This document shows positions 6,932 to 14,524 of a DNA stretch of 34,610 nucleotides, in pieces. The stretch's first letter is position 1, and the number at the start of each line of letters is the position of its first letter. Both the position numbers and the translations under genes were made by a program. The stretch is from Thiohalobacter sp. Lineage in GTDB: Bacteria; Pseudomonadota; Gammaproteobacteria; Thiohalobacterales; Thiohalobacteraceae. The notes under the pieces are model-generated. The model was given only the letters and a program-made list of their open reading frames with translations, did not search any database and was not told where the DNA came from. The stretch spans positions 1 to 34,610 of the forward strand of contig JALWSQ010000292.1 of assembly GCA_026993645.1 (NCBI GenBank). Reading direction: 5' to 3'.

Positions 6932-8879
6932 CGACCACTCCCTGGTCCATGGTGGGTTTACCGGCATCGGTTGCCGCCGGCCAGCCCGGCTGCTCGCCCG
7001 TGACCGCCGACACGTCGATGGGGGGCAGCAGCCGGGGTACACCTTGGTGGAACTCGGCCCAGAGCAGCTCGCGGTGCAGCCGGCCGTCCTCGTCCAGTGA
7101 CAGGGTGCCGGTCTGGCCACTGAAGCGGCCGAAGGCATCCTGTCCCAGTTCCTGCAGGAAGGGCAGCACCCCGTAGGCGTCGATGCCCAGCGCGAACAGC
7201 CGCGGGCGGTCCTGCGCCAGCAGGGGCCAGAGGCGACCGATGGCCTGGTGCAGGCGCTGTCCCCTGGCGTCGGGTTGCAGCAGCCAGGGCATGTCGCAGA
7301 AGCGCAGCCCATCCATGTCACCATCGCGCTCGGGGTCGGGAACCCCCTGGTAGGCGACGGAGATTCCGTACAGCGGCAGGTCACCGGCCTGATGGAAGCG
7401 CACCAGGGGGCGCAGCAGGCGGGCCTGGGTGGGGCGTGCGACCAGGACGATCACATCGATGTCCTGGCGGCGGCGTGGTTCGAACGCCAGGTCGGTTCCG
7501 AGCAGCCGGGACAGCCGGCGGTGACGGGCACGGCTCTGGTCGGTATGCAGCAGGCGGGCCACGATCGCGCTGTAGCCACGGGTCTGGCGCCCGAACTGTT
7601 CCGCTTGCAGCAGGCGGCCACCGAGCGCCTCCCAGCGGGCGCGGAAGCGGGCCACCAGCCGGCTGCCCCAGGCCCCGGCCGGGGCGAGCATGACCGCGCG
7701 CTGGTGACCCTCGGCGATGGCGCGGTCGGCCAACTGGTCGATTTCGTCCTCCGGGTCGAGCCCGAATTGGTACAGGCCGTCGGGTCGATTCTGTAGATCG
7801 GCCAGGTCGTTCAGGCCCAGCACCGGCACCGGCAGGCTGCCGGTCTGGGCCAACATCTTCAGCCGGTGCTTGGTGAGCGGGCCGATCACCATCTCAGCGC
7901 CATCGCTCACGGCGCGGTTGTACAGGGCCCAGAGGGCATTGTCCTGCACTGCGGTATCGTAGAACCGGAGGATGGGGCGTGACGCCTCCGCCGTGTCGTA
8001 GTAGGCCACCAGGATGCCGTCCTGGATGGCCTGTCCCGCTGCCGCCAAACGACCGGAAAGGGGCAGGAGCACGGCGATCTGGTGCGGGCGCCCCGGGGGG
8101 GTGGCCGCCCGCGTGATCAGCTCTCCCAACAGATCCTCGGTGGCCGGATGATCGGGGTGGCGCTGGCGCCAGTCCGCCAGGGCCTGCTGCAGTCGCACCG
8201 GGAACTGGCGGTTGCGGCGCACGCTGACCACCAGTTCCAGCCAGCCCCGCAGCTGTTGCTCCGAGGTTGCTTCGGCCAGGGTCTCCAGGGCGGCGTTGGA
8301 GAGTTGGGTCAGCGCCTGCCAGATGGCCAGGTGGTTCCTGTGCCGGGCCGCGGGGGTGTCGAGCAGGGGGTCGAGCCAGATACGTTCGCGGGCGCTCTCC
8401 ACGTAGTTGGCGGCGATGTCGTAGGCCCGGGCGCGCAGCTGGTGACACTGGCGCAGCAGGGGCATGGGCATGTCTTCCGGCAGCCGCGCCAGCCACTCCA
8501 GGGCCTTTTCCGCCCGGTGGCGCCGCAGCGCCAGCCGGGCCTGCAACAGGGCCAGGCGCCACTGCTGGTCGGGGGACAGTTGCCCGGCGGGGATGCCGGC
8601 GAGGAGGCGCGTGGCCTGGTCCGGCTGGTTCGCCTGCAGCGCCACGGCAGCCATGGCCAGGGTCAGGCCGGGGCGTTTGGGTGCCGGTGCCTGGGCCAGG
8701 GCCTGGCGGTAGCGGGCCAGGGCCCCCGGCAGATCGCCCTGCCTGGCCAGGCCGGCGGCCTGACGGGCCGCGGCCTGCCAAGCCGCTGGGGGCTGCCGAC
8801 CCGGCTGCGAGGCGCAGGCCGCGAGCAACAGCAGGCCCAGGCTGAGGATGATCCAGGCTCGGTGGCGTCGTGGTGGCAC
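6879..8879 (-). CDS. lpoA: Penicillin-binding protein activator lipoprotein LpoA
   Basis: This 666-aa outer-membrane lipoprotein reaches through the periplasm to stimulate PBP1A peptidoglycan synthesis. It has a signal peptide with lipobox LAAC (C22), an alanine/leucine-rich TPR-like helical N-domain (about 30-245), and a C-terminal domain of the periplasmic binding-protein fold (about 260-640, beginning IAVLLPLSGRLAAAGQAIQDG). The length is a little above the E. coli protein. The start is GTG 8879; no ATG is available before the signal peptide and the Shine-Dalgarno is weak, so this start is only fairly sure. It is the first gene of the leftward unit and diverges from rsmI. Confidence 0.9.
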   Translation of the reverse strand: MPPRRHRAWIILSLGLLLLAACASQPGRQPPAAWQAAARQAAGLARQGDLPGALARYRQALAQAPAPKRPGLTLAMAAVALQANQPDQATRLLAGIPAGQLSPDQQWRLALLQARLALRRHRAEKALEWLARLPEDMPMPLLRQCHQLRARAYDIAANYVESARERIWLDPLLDTPAARHRNHLAIWQALTQLSNAALETLAEATSEQQLRGWLELVVSVRRNRQFPVRLQQALADWRQRHPDHPATEDLLGELITRAATPPGRPHQIAVLLPLSGRLAAAGQAIQDGILVAYYDTAEASRPILRFYDTAVQDNALWALYNRAVSDGAEMVIGPLTKHRLKMLAQTGSLPVPVLGLNDLADLQNRPDGLYQFGLDPEDEIDQLADRAIAEGHQRAVMLAPAGAWGSRLVARFRARWEALGGRLLQAEQFGRQTRGYSAIVARLLHTDQSRARHRRLSRLLGTDLAFEPRRRQDIDVIVLVARPTQARLLRPLVRFHQAGDLPLYGISVAYQGVPDPERDGDMDGLRFCDMPWLLQPDARGQRLHQAIGRLWPLLAQDRPRLFALGIDAYGVLPFLQELGQDAFGRFSGQTGTLSLDEDGRLHRELLWAEFHQGVPRLLPPIDVSAVTGEQPGWPAATDAGKPTMDQGVVDEQSEGTTGPQDPGTGR

Positions 8880-8948
8880 GGATGGTCCGGGTAGGTCGAA
8901 AGACTGTTATTGTATACGCCTCGCTCAGGATTACGGAACACCGAAACG
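8880..8948. promoter_or_regulatory. Divergent lpoA / rsmI promoter region
   Basis: This 69-base gap must serve both directions. On the minus strand TACAAT (+ strand 8910-8915) is a 5/6 -10 match for lpoA, without a good -35. On the plus strand TGtTATTGT (8905-8913) resembles an extended -10 for rsmI. The two overlap, so the promoters may compete. The assignment is by eye only. Confidence 0.35.
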
Positions 8949-9791
8949 ATGGATGTCGCGGGCAGGTTGTTCGTGGTGGCCACACCCATCGGCAACCGGG
9001 GGGACATCGCCCCCCGGGCCGTGGCGGTGTTGCGGGCGGTGGACTGGGTGGCGGCCGAGGATACCCGCCACAGCGGCCGCCTGCTGCAAGGCCTGGGTAT
9101 CCAGGCCCGGTTGCTGTCCCTGCACGAACACAACGAGGCCCGGCGGGTGGAACGGGTGCTCGGTCTGCTGCGGTCGGGCAAGGGCGTGGCCCTGGTGTCC
9201 GATGCCGGCACCCCGCTGATCAGCGATCCCGGCTACCGCCTGGTGCACGCAGTGCGGGCTGCCGGCCACCCGGTGGTGCCGGTGCCGGGGCCCAGCGCCC
9301 TGACCGCGGCCCTGTCGGTGGCCGGCCTGCCCACCGACCGTTTCGCCTTCGAGGGGTTCCTGCCCCCGCGTTCCGCTGCCCGGCGGGCCCGGCTGGAGGG
9401 CCTGCGCGACGATCCCCGCACCCTCGTGTTCTACGAGTCGCCCCGCCGTCTGCCGGACACGCTGCGGGATCTGGTCGCGGTCTTCGGTGGTCGACGGCCC
9501 GCGGCCCTGGCCCGGGAGCTGACCAAGCTGCACGAGGAGGTGGTCAGCCTGCCATTGGCCGAGCTGCCGGCCTGGCTGGCCGCCAGGCCGGGACGCCAGA
9601 AGGGGGAGTTCGTGGTGCTGGTGGGGGGCGCACCGCCGGTGGCGGAGGGGGAACTGGGCGCGGAGGAACGGCGCGTGCATGCCATCCTGGCCCGTGCCCT
9701 GCCCCCCTCGCGGGCGGCGGCATTGGCGGCCGAGATCACCGGCCGGCCACGACGGCTGTTCTACGGCACGGGGGGCGAGCCTGGCGCCTAG
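8949..9791 (+). CDS. rsmI: 16S rRNA (cytidine1402-2'-O)-methyltransferase
   Basis: RsmI uses S-adenosylmethionine to 2'-O-methylate C1402 of 16S rRNA in the decoding centre. The 280-aa protein shows the tetrapyrrole-methylase fold signatures LFVVATPIGNRGDI (about 6-19), AAEDTRHSGRLL, ALVSDAGTPLISDPGYRLV, PVPGPSALTAALSVAGLP and LVFYESPRRLPDTL, in the order of E. coli RsmI (YraL). ATG 8949 gives the usual short N-terminus; the frame is open to a TTG at 8910 but that lies in the promoter region. The divergent lpoA neighbour is the E. coli arrangement. It ends inside the same CTAG that ends queG. Confidence 0.95.
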   Translation: MDVAGRLFVVATPIGNRGDIAPRAVAVLRAVDWVAAEDTRHSGRLLQGLGIQARLLSLHEHNEARRVERVLGLLRSGKGVALVSDAGTPLISDPGYRLVHAVRAAGHPVVPVPGPSALTAALSVAGLPTDRFAFEGFLPPRSAARRARLEGLRDDPRTLVFYESPRRLPDTLRDLVAVFGGRRPAALARELTKLHEEVVSLPLAELPAWLAARPGRQKGEFVVLVGGAPPVAEGELGAEERRVHAILARALPPSRAAALAAEITGRPRRLFYGTGGEPGA

Positions 9792-10921
9792 TACGACCCA
9801 TCGTCTCCCTGCTGGCGCCTTGTACGGGCCGCCAGCCGCTGCAGCGCCCAGCGGACGTGCTCGCGCACCAGGGGCGAGGGGTGCCTGGCGCGGGCCTGCA
9901 ATGCCTGCAGTGCCCGGGGATGGGGCGGCCCGTTGCCCAGTGCCACGCTCAGGTTGCGCAGCCAGCGCAGGTGGCCCAGGCGGCGAATGGCGGAACCCTC
10001 GGTGCGGGCCAGGAATTCGGCCTCGTCCCAGGCCAGCAGGTCGGCCAGTGCCGGGGCATCGAGCCCATGCCGGGGCTGGAAGTCGGGGACCGCGGTGGGC
10101 CGGGCGAAGCGGTTCCAGGGGCAGACCAGCTGGCAGTCGTCACAGCCGAAGACCCGGTTGCCGATGGCCGGACGCAACGCGACCGGAATGCTGCCCGGAT
10201 GTTCGATGGTCAGGTAGGCGATGCAGCGCCTCGCATCCAGCTGGTAGGGAGCGACGATGGCCCCGGTGGGGCAGGCATCGATGCAGGCATGGCAGGTCCC
10301 GCAGTGGTCGGTCGCCGGCCGGTCCACGGGCAGGGGCAGATCGGTGTAGATCTCGCCGAGAAAGAACCAGGAGCCCGACCGGCGGTCGATCAGGTTGGTG
10401 TGCTTGCCGATCCAGCCCAGGCCGGCGTTGCGTGCCAGGGGTTTCTCCATCACCGGGGCACTGTCGCAGAACACGCGGTAACCAAAGGGACCGATCGCCG
10501 CTTCCAGCTGCCGTGCCAGCCGCTGCAGGCGGCGCCGGATCAGCCGGTGGTAATCGCGCCCCAGGGCATAGCGGGCCAGGTAGCCCAGGTCGGGCCGCGC
10601 CAGCACGGTCCAGGCATCTTGGGCGGTGCCGGGCCAGTAGTCCATGCGCACGCTGAGGATACGCAGGGTGCCGGGGACCAGTTCCCCTGGCCGGCTGCGG
10701 CGCCGTCCATGGGCCGCCATGAAGCGCATCGCCCCGTGCCGTCCCGCCGCCAGCCAGGCCTGCAGGCGGTGCTCGTCCTGCCCCAGGCGGGCGTCCGCCA
10801 CCCCCAGGGCGGAGAACCCCAGGGCGCGCGCCCATTGGCGGAGCCGCTGCACCAGGGCTGCCGCGTCCGGCAGGCCGGGTCGGGCTGGCGGGTGTGGGTG
10901 GGTGCGGGTCTCGGGGGGCAT
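9788..10921 (-). CDS. queG: tRNA epoxyqueuosine(34) reductase
   Basis: QueG reduces epoxyqueuosine to queuosine at the wobble base of tRNAs for Asp, Asn, His and Tyr. It is a cobalamin-dependent protein with two [4Fe-4S] clusters. Visible in the 377-aa product are GWIGKHTNLI, the ferredoxin motif CGTCHACIDACPTGAI, the second cluster motif CDDCQLVCPWNRF, and a C-terminal HEAT-like helical tail (LGHLRWLRNLSVALGN). The frame is open to an ATG at 10987, but this would cover a -10-like TATGCT. ATG 10921 gives the usual length, although its Shine-Dalgarno is weak. It diverges from nnrDE as in E. coli yjeS/yjeF. Confidence 0.93.
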   Translation of the reverse strand: MPPETRTHPHPPARPGLPDAAALVQRLRQWARALGFSALGVADARLGQDEHRLQAWLAAGRHGAMRFMAAHGRRRSRPGELVPGTLRILSVRMDYWPGTAQDAWTVLARPDLGYLARYALGRDYHRLIRRRLQRLARQLEAAIGPFGYRVFCDSAPVMEKPLARNAGLGWIGKHTNLIDRRSGSWFFLGEIYTDLPLPVDRPATDHCGTCHACIDACPTGAIVAPYQLDARRCIAYLTIEHPGSIPVALRPAIGNRVFGCDDCQLVCPWNRFARPTAVPDFQPRHGLDAPALADLLAWDEAEFLARTEGSAIRRLGHLRWLRNLSVALGNGPPHPRALQALQARARHPSPLVREHVRWALQRLAARTRRQQGDDGSY

Positions 10922-11031
10922 GGTGGAACGGCTTGCCTGGGGATGCCGATGGGGGCATGCGGTGGCGTGTCCGCACCATGTTAGCATAGCCCGATGGGGC
11001 GGGATGTCCCCTGCAGCGGAGGCCAGCCACG
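10922..11031. promoter_or_regulatory. Divergent queG / nnrDE promoter region
   Basis: This 110-base gap sits between divergent genes. TATGCT on the minus strand (+ strand 10983-10988) and TAGCAT on the plus strand (10982-10987) overlap as -10-like hexamers; neither has a good -35. The nnrDE Shine-Dalgarno GCGGAGG is at 11016-11022. A small dyad (ATGCC/GGCAT near 10942-10958) is also present. Confidence 0.3.
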
Positions 11032-12513
11032 ATGGAATCCAGACCGGAACCCCTGTTCACCGCGGCCCAGGTCCGGGAACTCGACCGCATTGCCATCGAG
11101 GAGCATGGCATGGCCGCCACCGAGTTGATGGAGCGGGCCGGCCGGGCGGTGTACCAGGCGATGTGCAGCCGCTGGCCGCGGGTGCGCCACATCGCCGTGT
11201 TCTGCGGCGCCGGCAACAACGCCGGGGATGGCTACGTGCTGGCGCGCCTGGCCCGCGCCGGCGGGCTCACGGTCCAGGTGGTGGCGGTGTACGACCCGGC
11301 GGGACTCAAGGGCGCCGCGCGCGAGGCCTGGGCCCGGGCCGTGGCGGAGGGCGTGCCCATCGAGCCATTGTCCGGCCTGCACATGGAACGCGCGGAGCTG
11401 CTGGTGGATGCCCTGTTGGGGACCGGGCTGCAGCGACCGCTGGAAGGGGTCTACCGCGAGGTCGTGGAACGCATGAACGGCTGCGGGGCACCCATCCTGG
11501 CGGTGGACGTCCCCAGCGGGCTGGACGCGGACACCGGGGCGGTGCTCGGTGCCGCGGTGGAGGCCGAGGCTACCCTGACCTTCATCGGACGCAAGATCGG
11601 CCTGTACACGGGTGAGGGGCCGGCCTGCGCGGGCCAGGTGCTGTTCGATGATCTCGGGGTGCCGGCGGAGGTCCTGGCACGGGTACCACCGGCCGCCGGC
11701 CTGCTGGACGACAGGGGCCTCGCGGCCCTGCTGCCACGCCGGCGCCGCACGGCCCACAAGGGGGCCTTCGGCCACGTGCTGGTGGTGGGCGGGGACGAGG
11801 GAATGGCCGGGGCGGCACGGCTGGCCGCCGAGGCCGCCGCCCGCGCCGGTGCCGGGCTGGTGAGCCTGGCGACCCGTGCCGCCCAGGTGCCGGCCATCAT
11901 CGCTGGCCGGCCCGAGATCATGGCACGGGGGGTGGAGTCGGTGGCCGATCTGGCCCCGTTGCTGGCACGGGCCACGGTGGTGGCCATCGGGCCGGGCCTG
12001 GGGCGGACCGCCTGGGGCCGGGGCATGTGGCAGGCGGTGCGGGGTACCGGGTTGCCCCTGGTGGTGGATGCCGATGCCCTGGACCTGCTGGCCGAGTCCG
12101 GCCTGCCGGACGGCACCGAGCGCGTCCTGACGCCTCATCCTGGCGAGGCGGCGCGGTTGCTGGAACGGACGGCGGCCGAGATCCAGGCCGACCGGCCGGT
12201 GGCCGCCCGCAGCCTGCAGCAGCGATTCGGTGGCGTGGCGGTGCTCAAGGGCGCCGGCACCCTTGTGGCCGGCCCGGATTCGCTGGCGGTATGCAGTCTC
12301 GGCAATCCGGGCATGGCCAGCGGCGGCATGGGCGATGTGCTGACCGGTATCCTGGCCGGGTTGTGGGCGCAGGGGTTCGATGCCCTCACGGCGGCGGCCC
12401 TGGCGGTCCAGGTCCATGCGGCGGCCGCGGATGCGGCCGCCGCGGCGGGCGGGGAACGGGGCCTGCTGGCCAGTGATCTCTTCCCCTTCCTCCGCACCCA
12501 GCTCAACCCCTGA
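11032..12513 (+). CDS. nnrD: Bifunctional NAD(P)H-hydrate epimerase / ADP-dependent NAD(P)H-hydrate dehydratase
   Basis: This 493-aa fusion enzyme repairs hydrated NADH and NADPH. The N-terminal epimerase domain (about 1-215) interconverts the R and S hydrates; it shows FCGAGNNAGDGYVLARLA near 60-78 and VDVPSGLDADTG near 157-168. The C-terminal ribokinase-like dehydratase (about 235-490) dehydrates the S form using ADP; it shows KGAFGHVLVVGG, IGPGLGR, LTPHPGEAARLL, VLKGAGTLVAG and SGGMGDVLTGILAGL. Both domains appear intact. The start has GCGGAGG nine bases upstream. Only four bases separate it from tsaE. E. coli calls this two-domain gene nnr (yjeF). Confidence 0.95.
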   Translation: MESRPEPLFTAAQVRELDRIAIEEHGMAATELMERAGRAVYQAMCSRWPRVRHIAVFCGAGNNAGDGYVLARLARAGGLTVQVVAVYDPAGLKGAAREAWARAVAEGVPIEPLSGLHMERAELLVDALLGTGLQRPLEGVYREVVERMNGCGAPILAVDVPSGLDADTGAVLGAAVEAEATLTFIGRKIGLYTGEGPACAGQVLFDDLGVPAEVLARVPPAAGLLDDRGLAALLPRRRRTAHKGAFGHVLVVGGDEGMAGAARLAAEAAARAGAGLVSLATRAAQVPAIIAGRPEIMARGVESVADLAPLLARATVVAIGPGLGRTAWGRGMWQAVRGTGLPLVVDADALDLLAESGLPDGTERVLTPHPGEAARLLERTAAEIQADRPVAARSLQQRFGGVAVLKGAGTLVAGPDSLAVCSLGNPGMASGGMGDVLTGILAGLWAQGFDALTAAALAVQVHAAAADAAAAAGGERGLLASDLFPFLRTQLNP

Positions 12514-12517
12514 GGGC

Positions 12518-13006
12518 ATGGGCGGGAAGAACCCGGTCCTGGTGCTCGATCCGGCAGCGGCCGAACGCCTGGGCCGCTGGCTGGCGGGTCGGCTCGAACC
12601 GGGCATGGTGATCCATCTGCGCGGTGATCTCGGCGCCGGCAAGACCAGCCTGGTGCGCGCCGTGCTGCAGGGTCTCGGTGTCCGGGGACCGGTGCGCAGT
12701 CCCAGTTATACCCTGGTGGAGTCCTACGATGTGGGGGGGCGCTCGTGCCATCACCTGGATCTCTATCGGCTGGGCGACCCCGAGGAACTCGAGTGGCTGG
12801 GTCTGCGCGATCTGCTGGCCGGCCCAGCGGTGCTGTTCGTCGAATGGCCGGAGCGGGGCGGGGCGCTGCTGCCCGCACCGGACCTGGAGATCCGCATCGA
12901 GCATGCCGGTGACCGGCGCCGCTACCGGTTGCGTGGGCCGACAGCGCGCGGCGCCGCCCTGCTGGCAGGCCTGCCAGCGGACCTGGAGACGGCGGCAGGC
13001 GCCTAA
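12518..13006 (+). CDS. tsaE: tRNA threonylcarbamoyladenosine biosynthesis ATPase TsaE
   Basis: TsaE is the ATPase of the TsaBDE complex that makes t6A37 in ANN-decoding tRNAs. The 162-aa product has the Walker A GDLGAGKTSLVRAVL (about 36-50), the switch segment VRSPSYTLVESY (about 62-73), HHLDLYRL (about 79-86) and the FVEWPERG motif (about 108-115). ATG 12518 is four bases after the nnrDE stop; the open frame extends back into nnrDE, but only this start gives a normal length. The 3' end carries an 18-bp perfect palindrome (12961-12978). Confidence 0.94.
   Translation: MGGKNPVLVLDPAAAERLGRWLAGRLEPGMVIHLRGDLGAGKTSLVRAVLQGLGVRGPVRSPSYTLVESYDVGGRSCHHLDLYRLGDPEELEWLGLRDLLAGPAVLFVEWPERGGALLPAPDLEIRIEHAGDRRRYRLRGPTARGAALLAGLPADLETAAGA
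12961..12978. repeat. 18-bp perfect palindrome within the tsaE 3' end
   Basis: GCTGGCAGGCCTGCCAGC is its own reverse complement, with no spacer. It encodes an ordinary Leu-Ala-Gly-Leu-Pro-Ala stretch near the TsaE C-terminus, 28 bases before the stop. It could be a binding site or a hairpin influencing tsaE/amiB transcript boundaries, but it may be chance in GC-rich coding DNA. Confidence 0.6.
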
Positions 13007-13056
13007 TGCGCTTCCGGAGGTATCACCTCTATCCAGCCGAAGTGGAAAGAAAAAAC

Positions 13057-13086
13057 TTGAACCCGGCCCCGTTTTGTGGTTAGACT
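13057..13086 (+). promoter_or_regulatory. Candidate sigma-70 promoter for amiB
   Basis: TTGAAC (13057-13062) and TAGACT (13081-13086) are separated by 18 bases in a locally AT-richer part of the 150-base tsaE-amiB gap. A short GAGGT-ATC-ACCTC hairpin (13017-13029) lies upstream. This suggests amiB and downstream genes can be transcribed independently of nnrDE-tsaE. Confidence 0.5.
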
Positions 13087-13156
13087 GCCGGGCATCCTGC
13101 GGTGCCGGGCCGGGGCCGAGCCCGGTGCCAGGGCGGCATGGATGAGGGGGCCTTGC

Positions 13157-14458
13157 ATGAGCGCGATGCGGATACGGTGGTGGGGCGCCCTGGCCTGTCT
13201 GCTGGCCTGGGTGGTGCAGGCGCAACCCGTGGCGGTGCGCGACCTGCGGATCTGGACGGCGCCGGACAATACCCGGGTGGTGCTCGAGCTGGGCGGTACC
13301 GTGGAACACCGCCTGTTCACCCTGGCCCACCCGGACCGGGTGGTGCTCGATATCAGCGACGCAGTGCTGAAGGCGCGCTTGCAGCGCCTCGATCTGCCCC
13401 GCGGTCCGGTACGGGCCGTGCGCAGCGGGGTGCGCCATCACCATGATCTGCGCCTGGTATTCGATCTCGACCATCACCTGCGGCCACGCAGTTTTCTGCT
13501 CAAGCCCAGCGCGGATCACGGTTACCGGCTGGTGTTGGACCTGGCCAGCGCCCACCAGGGCAGCGCACCGGTCAAGCGGGCGAGGGAGATGCTGCCCAAG
13601 GCACTGCGCCCGGTGGTGGTGGCAGTGGATGCCGGACACGGCGGCCAGGATCCTGGTGCCCACGGGCGCCTGGGCACGCGGGAAAAGGACGTGACCCTGT
13701 CCATCGCCCGGCGGCTGGCGCGGCTGATCGACCAGGATCCCGCCATGCACGCGGTACTGGTCCGCAACGGTGACTACTTTCTGCCCCTGCGCACGCGCAT
13801 GCGCAAGGCGCGCCGGTTGCATGCCGACCTGTTCATCTCCATCCACGCGGATTCCTTTCGGGACGCCAGGGCGCGAGGGGCCTCGGTCTACATCCTGTCG
13901 CGGCGCGGTGCCAGTTCCGAGATGGCACGCATGCTGGCGGCGCGGGAGAATGCGGCCGACCGCGTCGGCGGCGTGCCCCTGGGCGACAAGGATCCCGTAC
14001 TCAAGCGGGTCCTGGTGGACCTGTCCCAGGGGGCCGTCATCGAGGAGAGCCTGCATGTGGCGCAGGCATTGCTGTACCAGTTGCGCCGTATCGGGCCGGT
14101 GCATCGACGGCAGGTGCAGCAGGCCGGCTTCGTGGTGCTCAAGTCCCCCGACATCCCCTCGGTACTGGTGGAGACCGCCTTCATCTCCAACCCGCGCGAG
14201 GAACGCCTGCTCAAGGACGGCCACCATCAGCAGGCGCTGGCACGGGCTCTGTACCGTGGCATCCGGCGCTATTTCCGCGACAATCCCCCCATGGGCACCC
14301 TGTTCGCCAGTCGCCGCCATCGTATCCGTCCCGGTGACACCCTGCTGGCCATCGCCCACCACTATGACGTCTCGCTCCAGGCCCTGCGCAAGGCCAACGA
14401 TCTGCATGGTGACCGGCTGCAGGTGGGACAGGTGCTGCGCATTCCCGGCGACGGCTGA
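13157..14458 (+). CDS. amiB: N-acetylmuramoyl-L-alanine amidase with AMIN and LysM domains
   Basis: This 433-aa periplasmic zinc amidase cleaves the bond between MurNAc and the peptide stem during daughter-cell separation. Order of parts: signal peptide (about 1-24, ending VQA), AMIN domain for septal targeting (about 28-125), Amidase_3 catalytic domain (about 154-370, with VDAGHGGQDPGAHG, FISIHADSFRD and LVETAFISNPREE, which carry zinc and catalytic residues), and a C-terminal LysM domain (about 385-432) for glycan binding. ATG 13157 follows GAGGGGG; an in-frame ATG at 13142 is possible. The amiB-mutL-miaA-hfq context matches E. coli amiB. Amidases of this type need EnvC/NlpD activators, which are not in this window. 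Confidence 0.93.
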   Translation: MSAMRIRWWGALACLLAWVVQAQPVAVRDLRIWTAPDNTRVVLELGGTVEHRLFTLAHPDRVVLDISDAVLKARLQRLDLPRGPVRAVRSGVRHHHDLRLVFDLDHHLRPRSFLLKPSADHGYRLVLDLASAHQGSAPVKRAREMLPKALRPVVVAVDAGHGGQDPGAHGRLGTREKDVTLSIARRLARLIDQDPAMHAVLVRNGDYFLPLRTRMRKARRLHADLFISIHADSFRDARARGASVYILSRRGASSEMARMLAARENAADRVGGVPLGDKDPVLKRVLVDLSQGAVIEESLHVAQALLYQLRRIGPVHRRQVQQAGFVVLKSPDIPSVLVETAFISNPREERLLKDGHHQQALARALYRGIRRYFRDNPPMGTLFASRRHRIRPGDTLLAIAHHYDVSLQALRKANDLHGDRLQVGQVLRIPGDG

Positions 14459-14524
14459 AGCCAGAGCGCCGGGCGGCGGCGTCCTGGTGTAAACTCCCCG
14501 CTGGATCCACGCCCGGTCCCAGCC

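Noticed and set aside
9788-11031. RNase P RNA (rnpB) near rsmI, as in some gammaproteobacteria
   Set aside because: The rsmI 3' end overlaps queG and the 110-base gap beyond is too small; no rnpB features were seen in the window.
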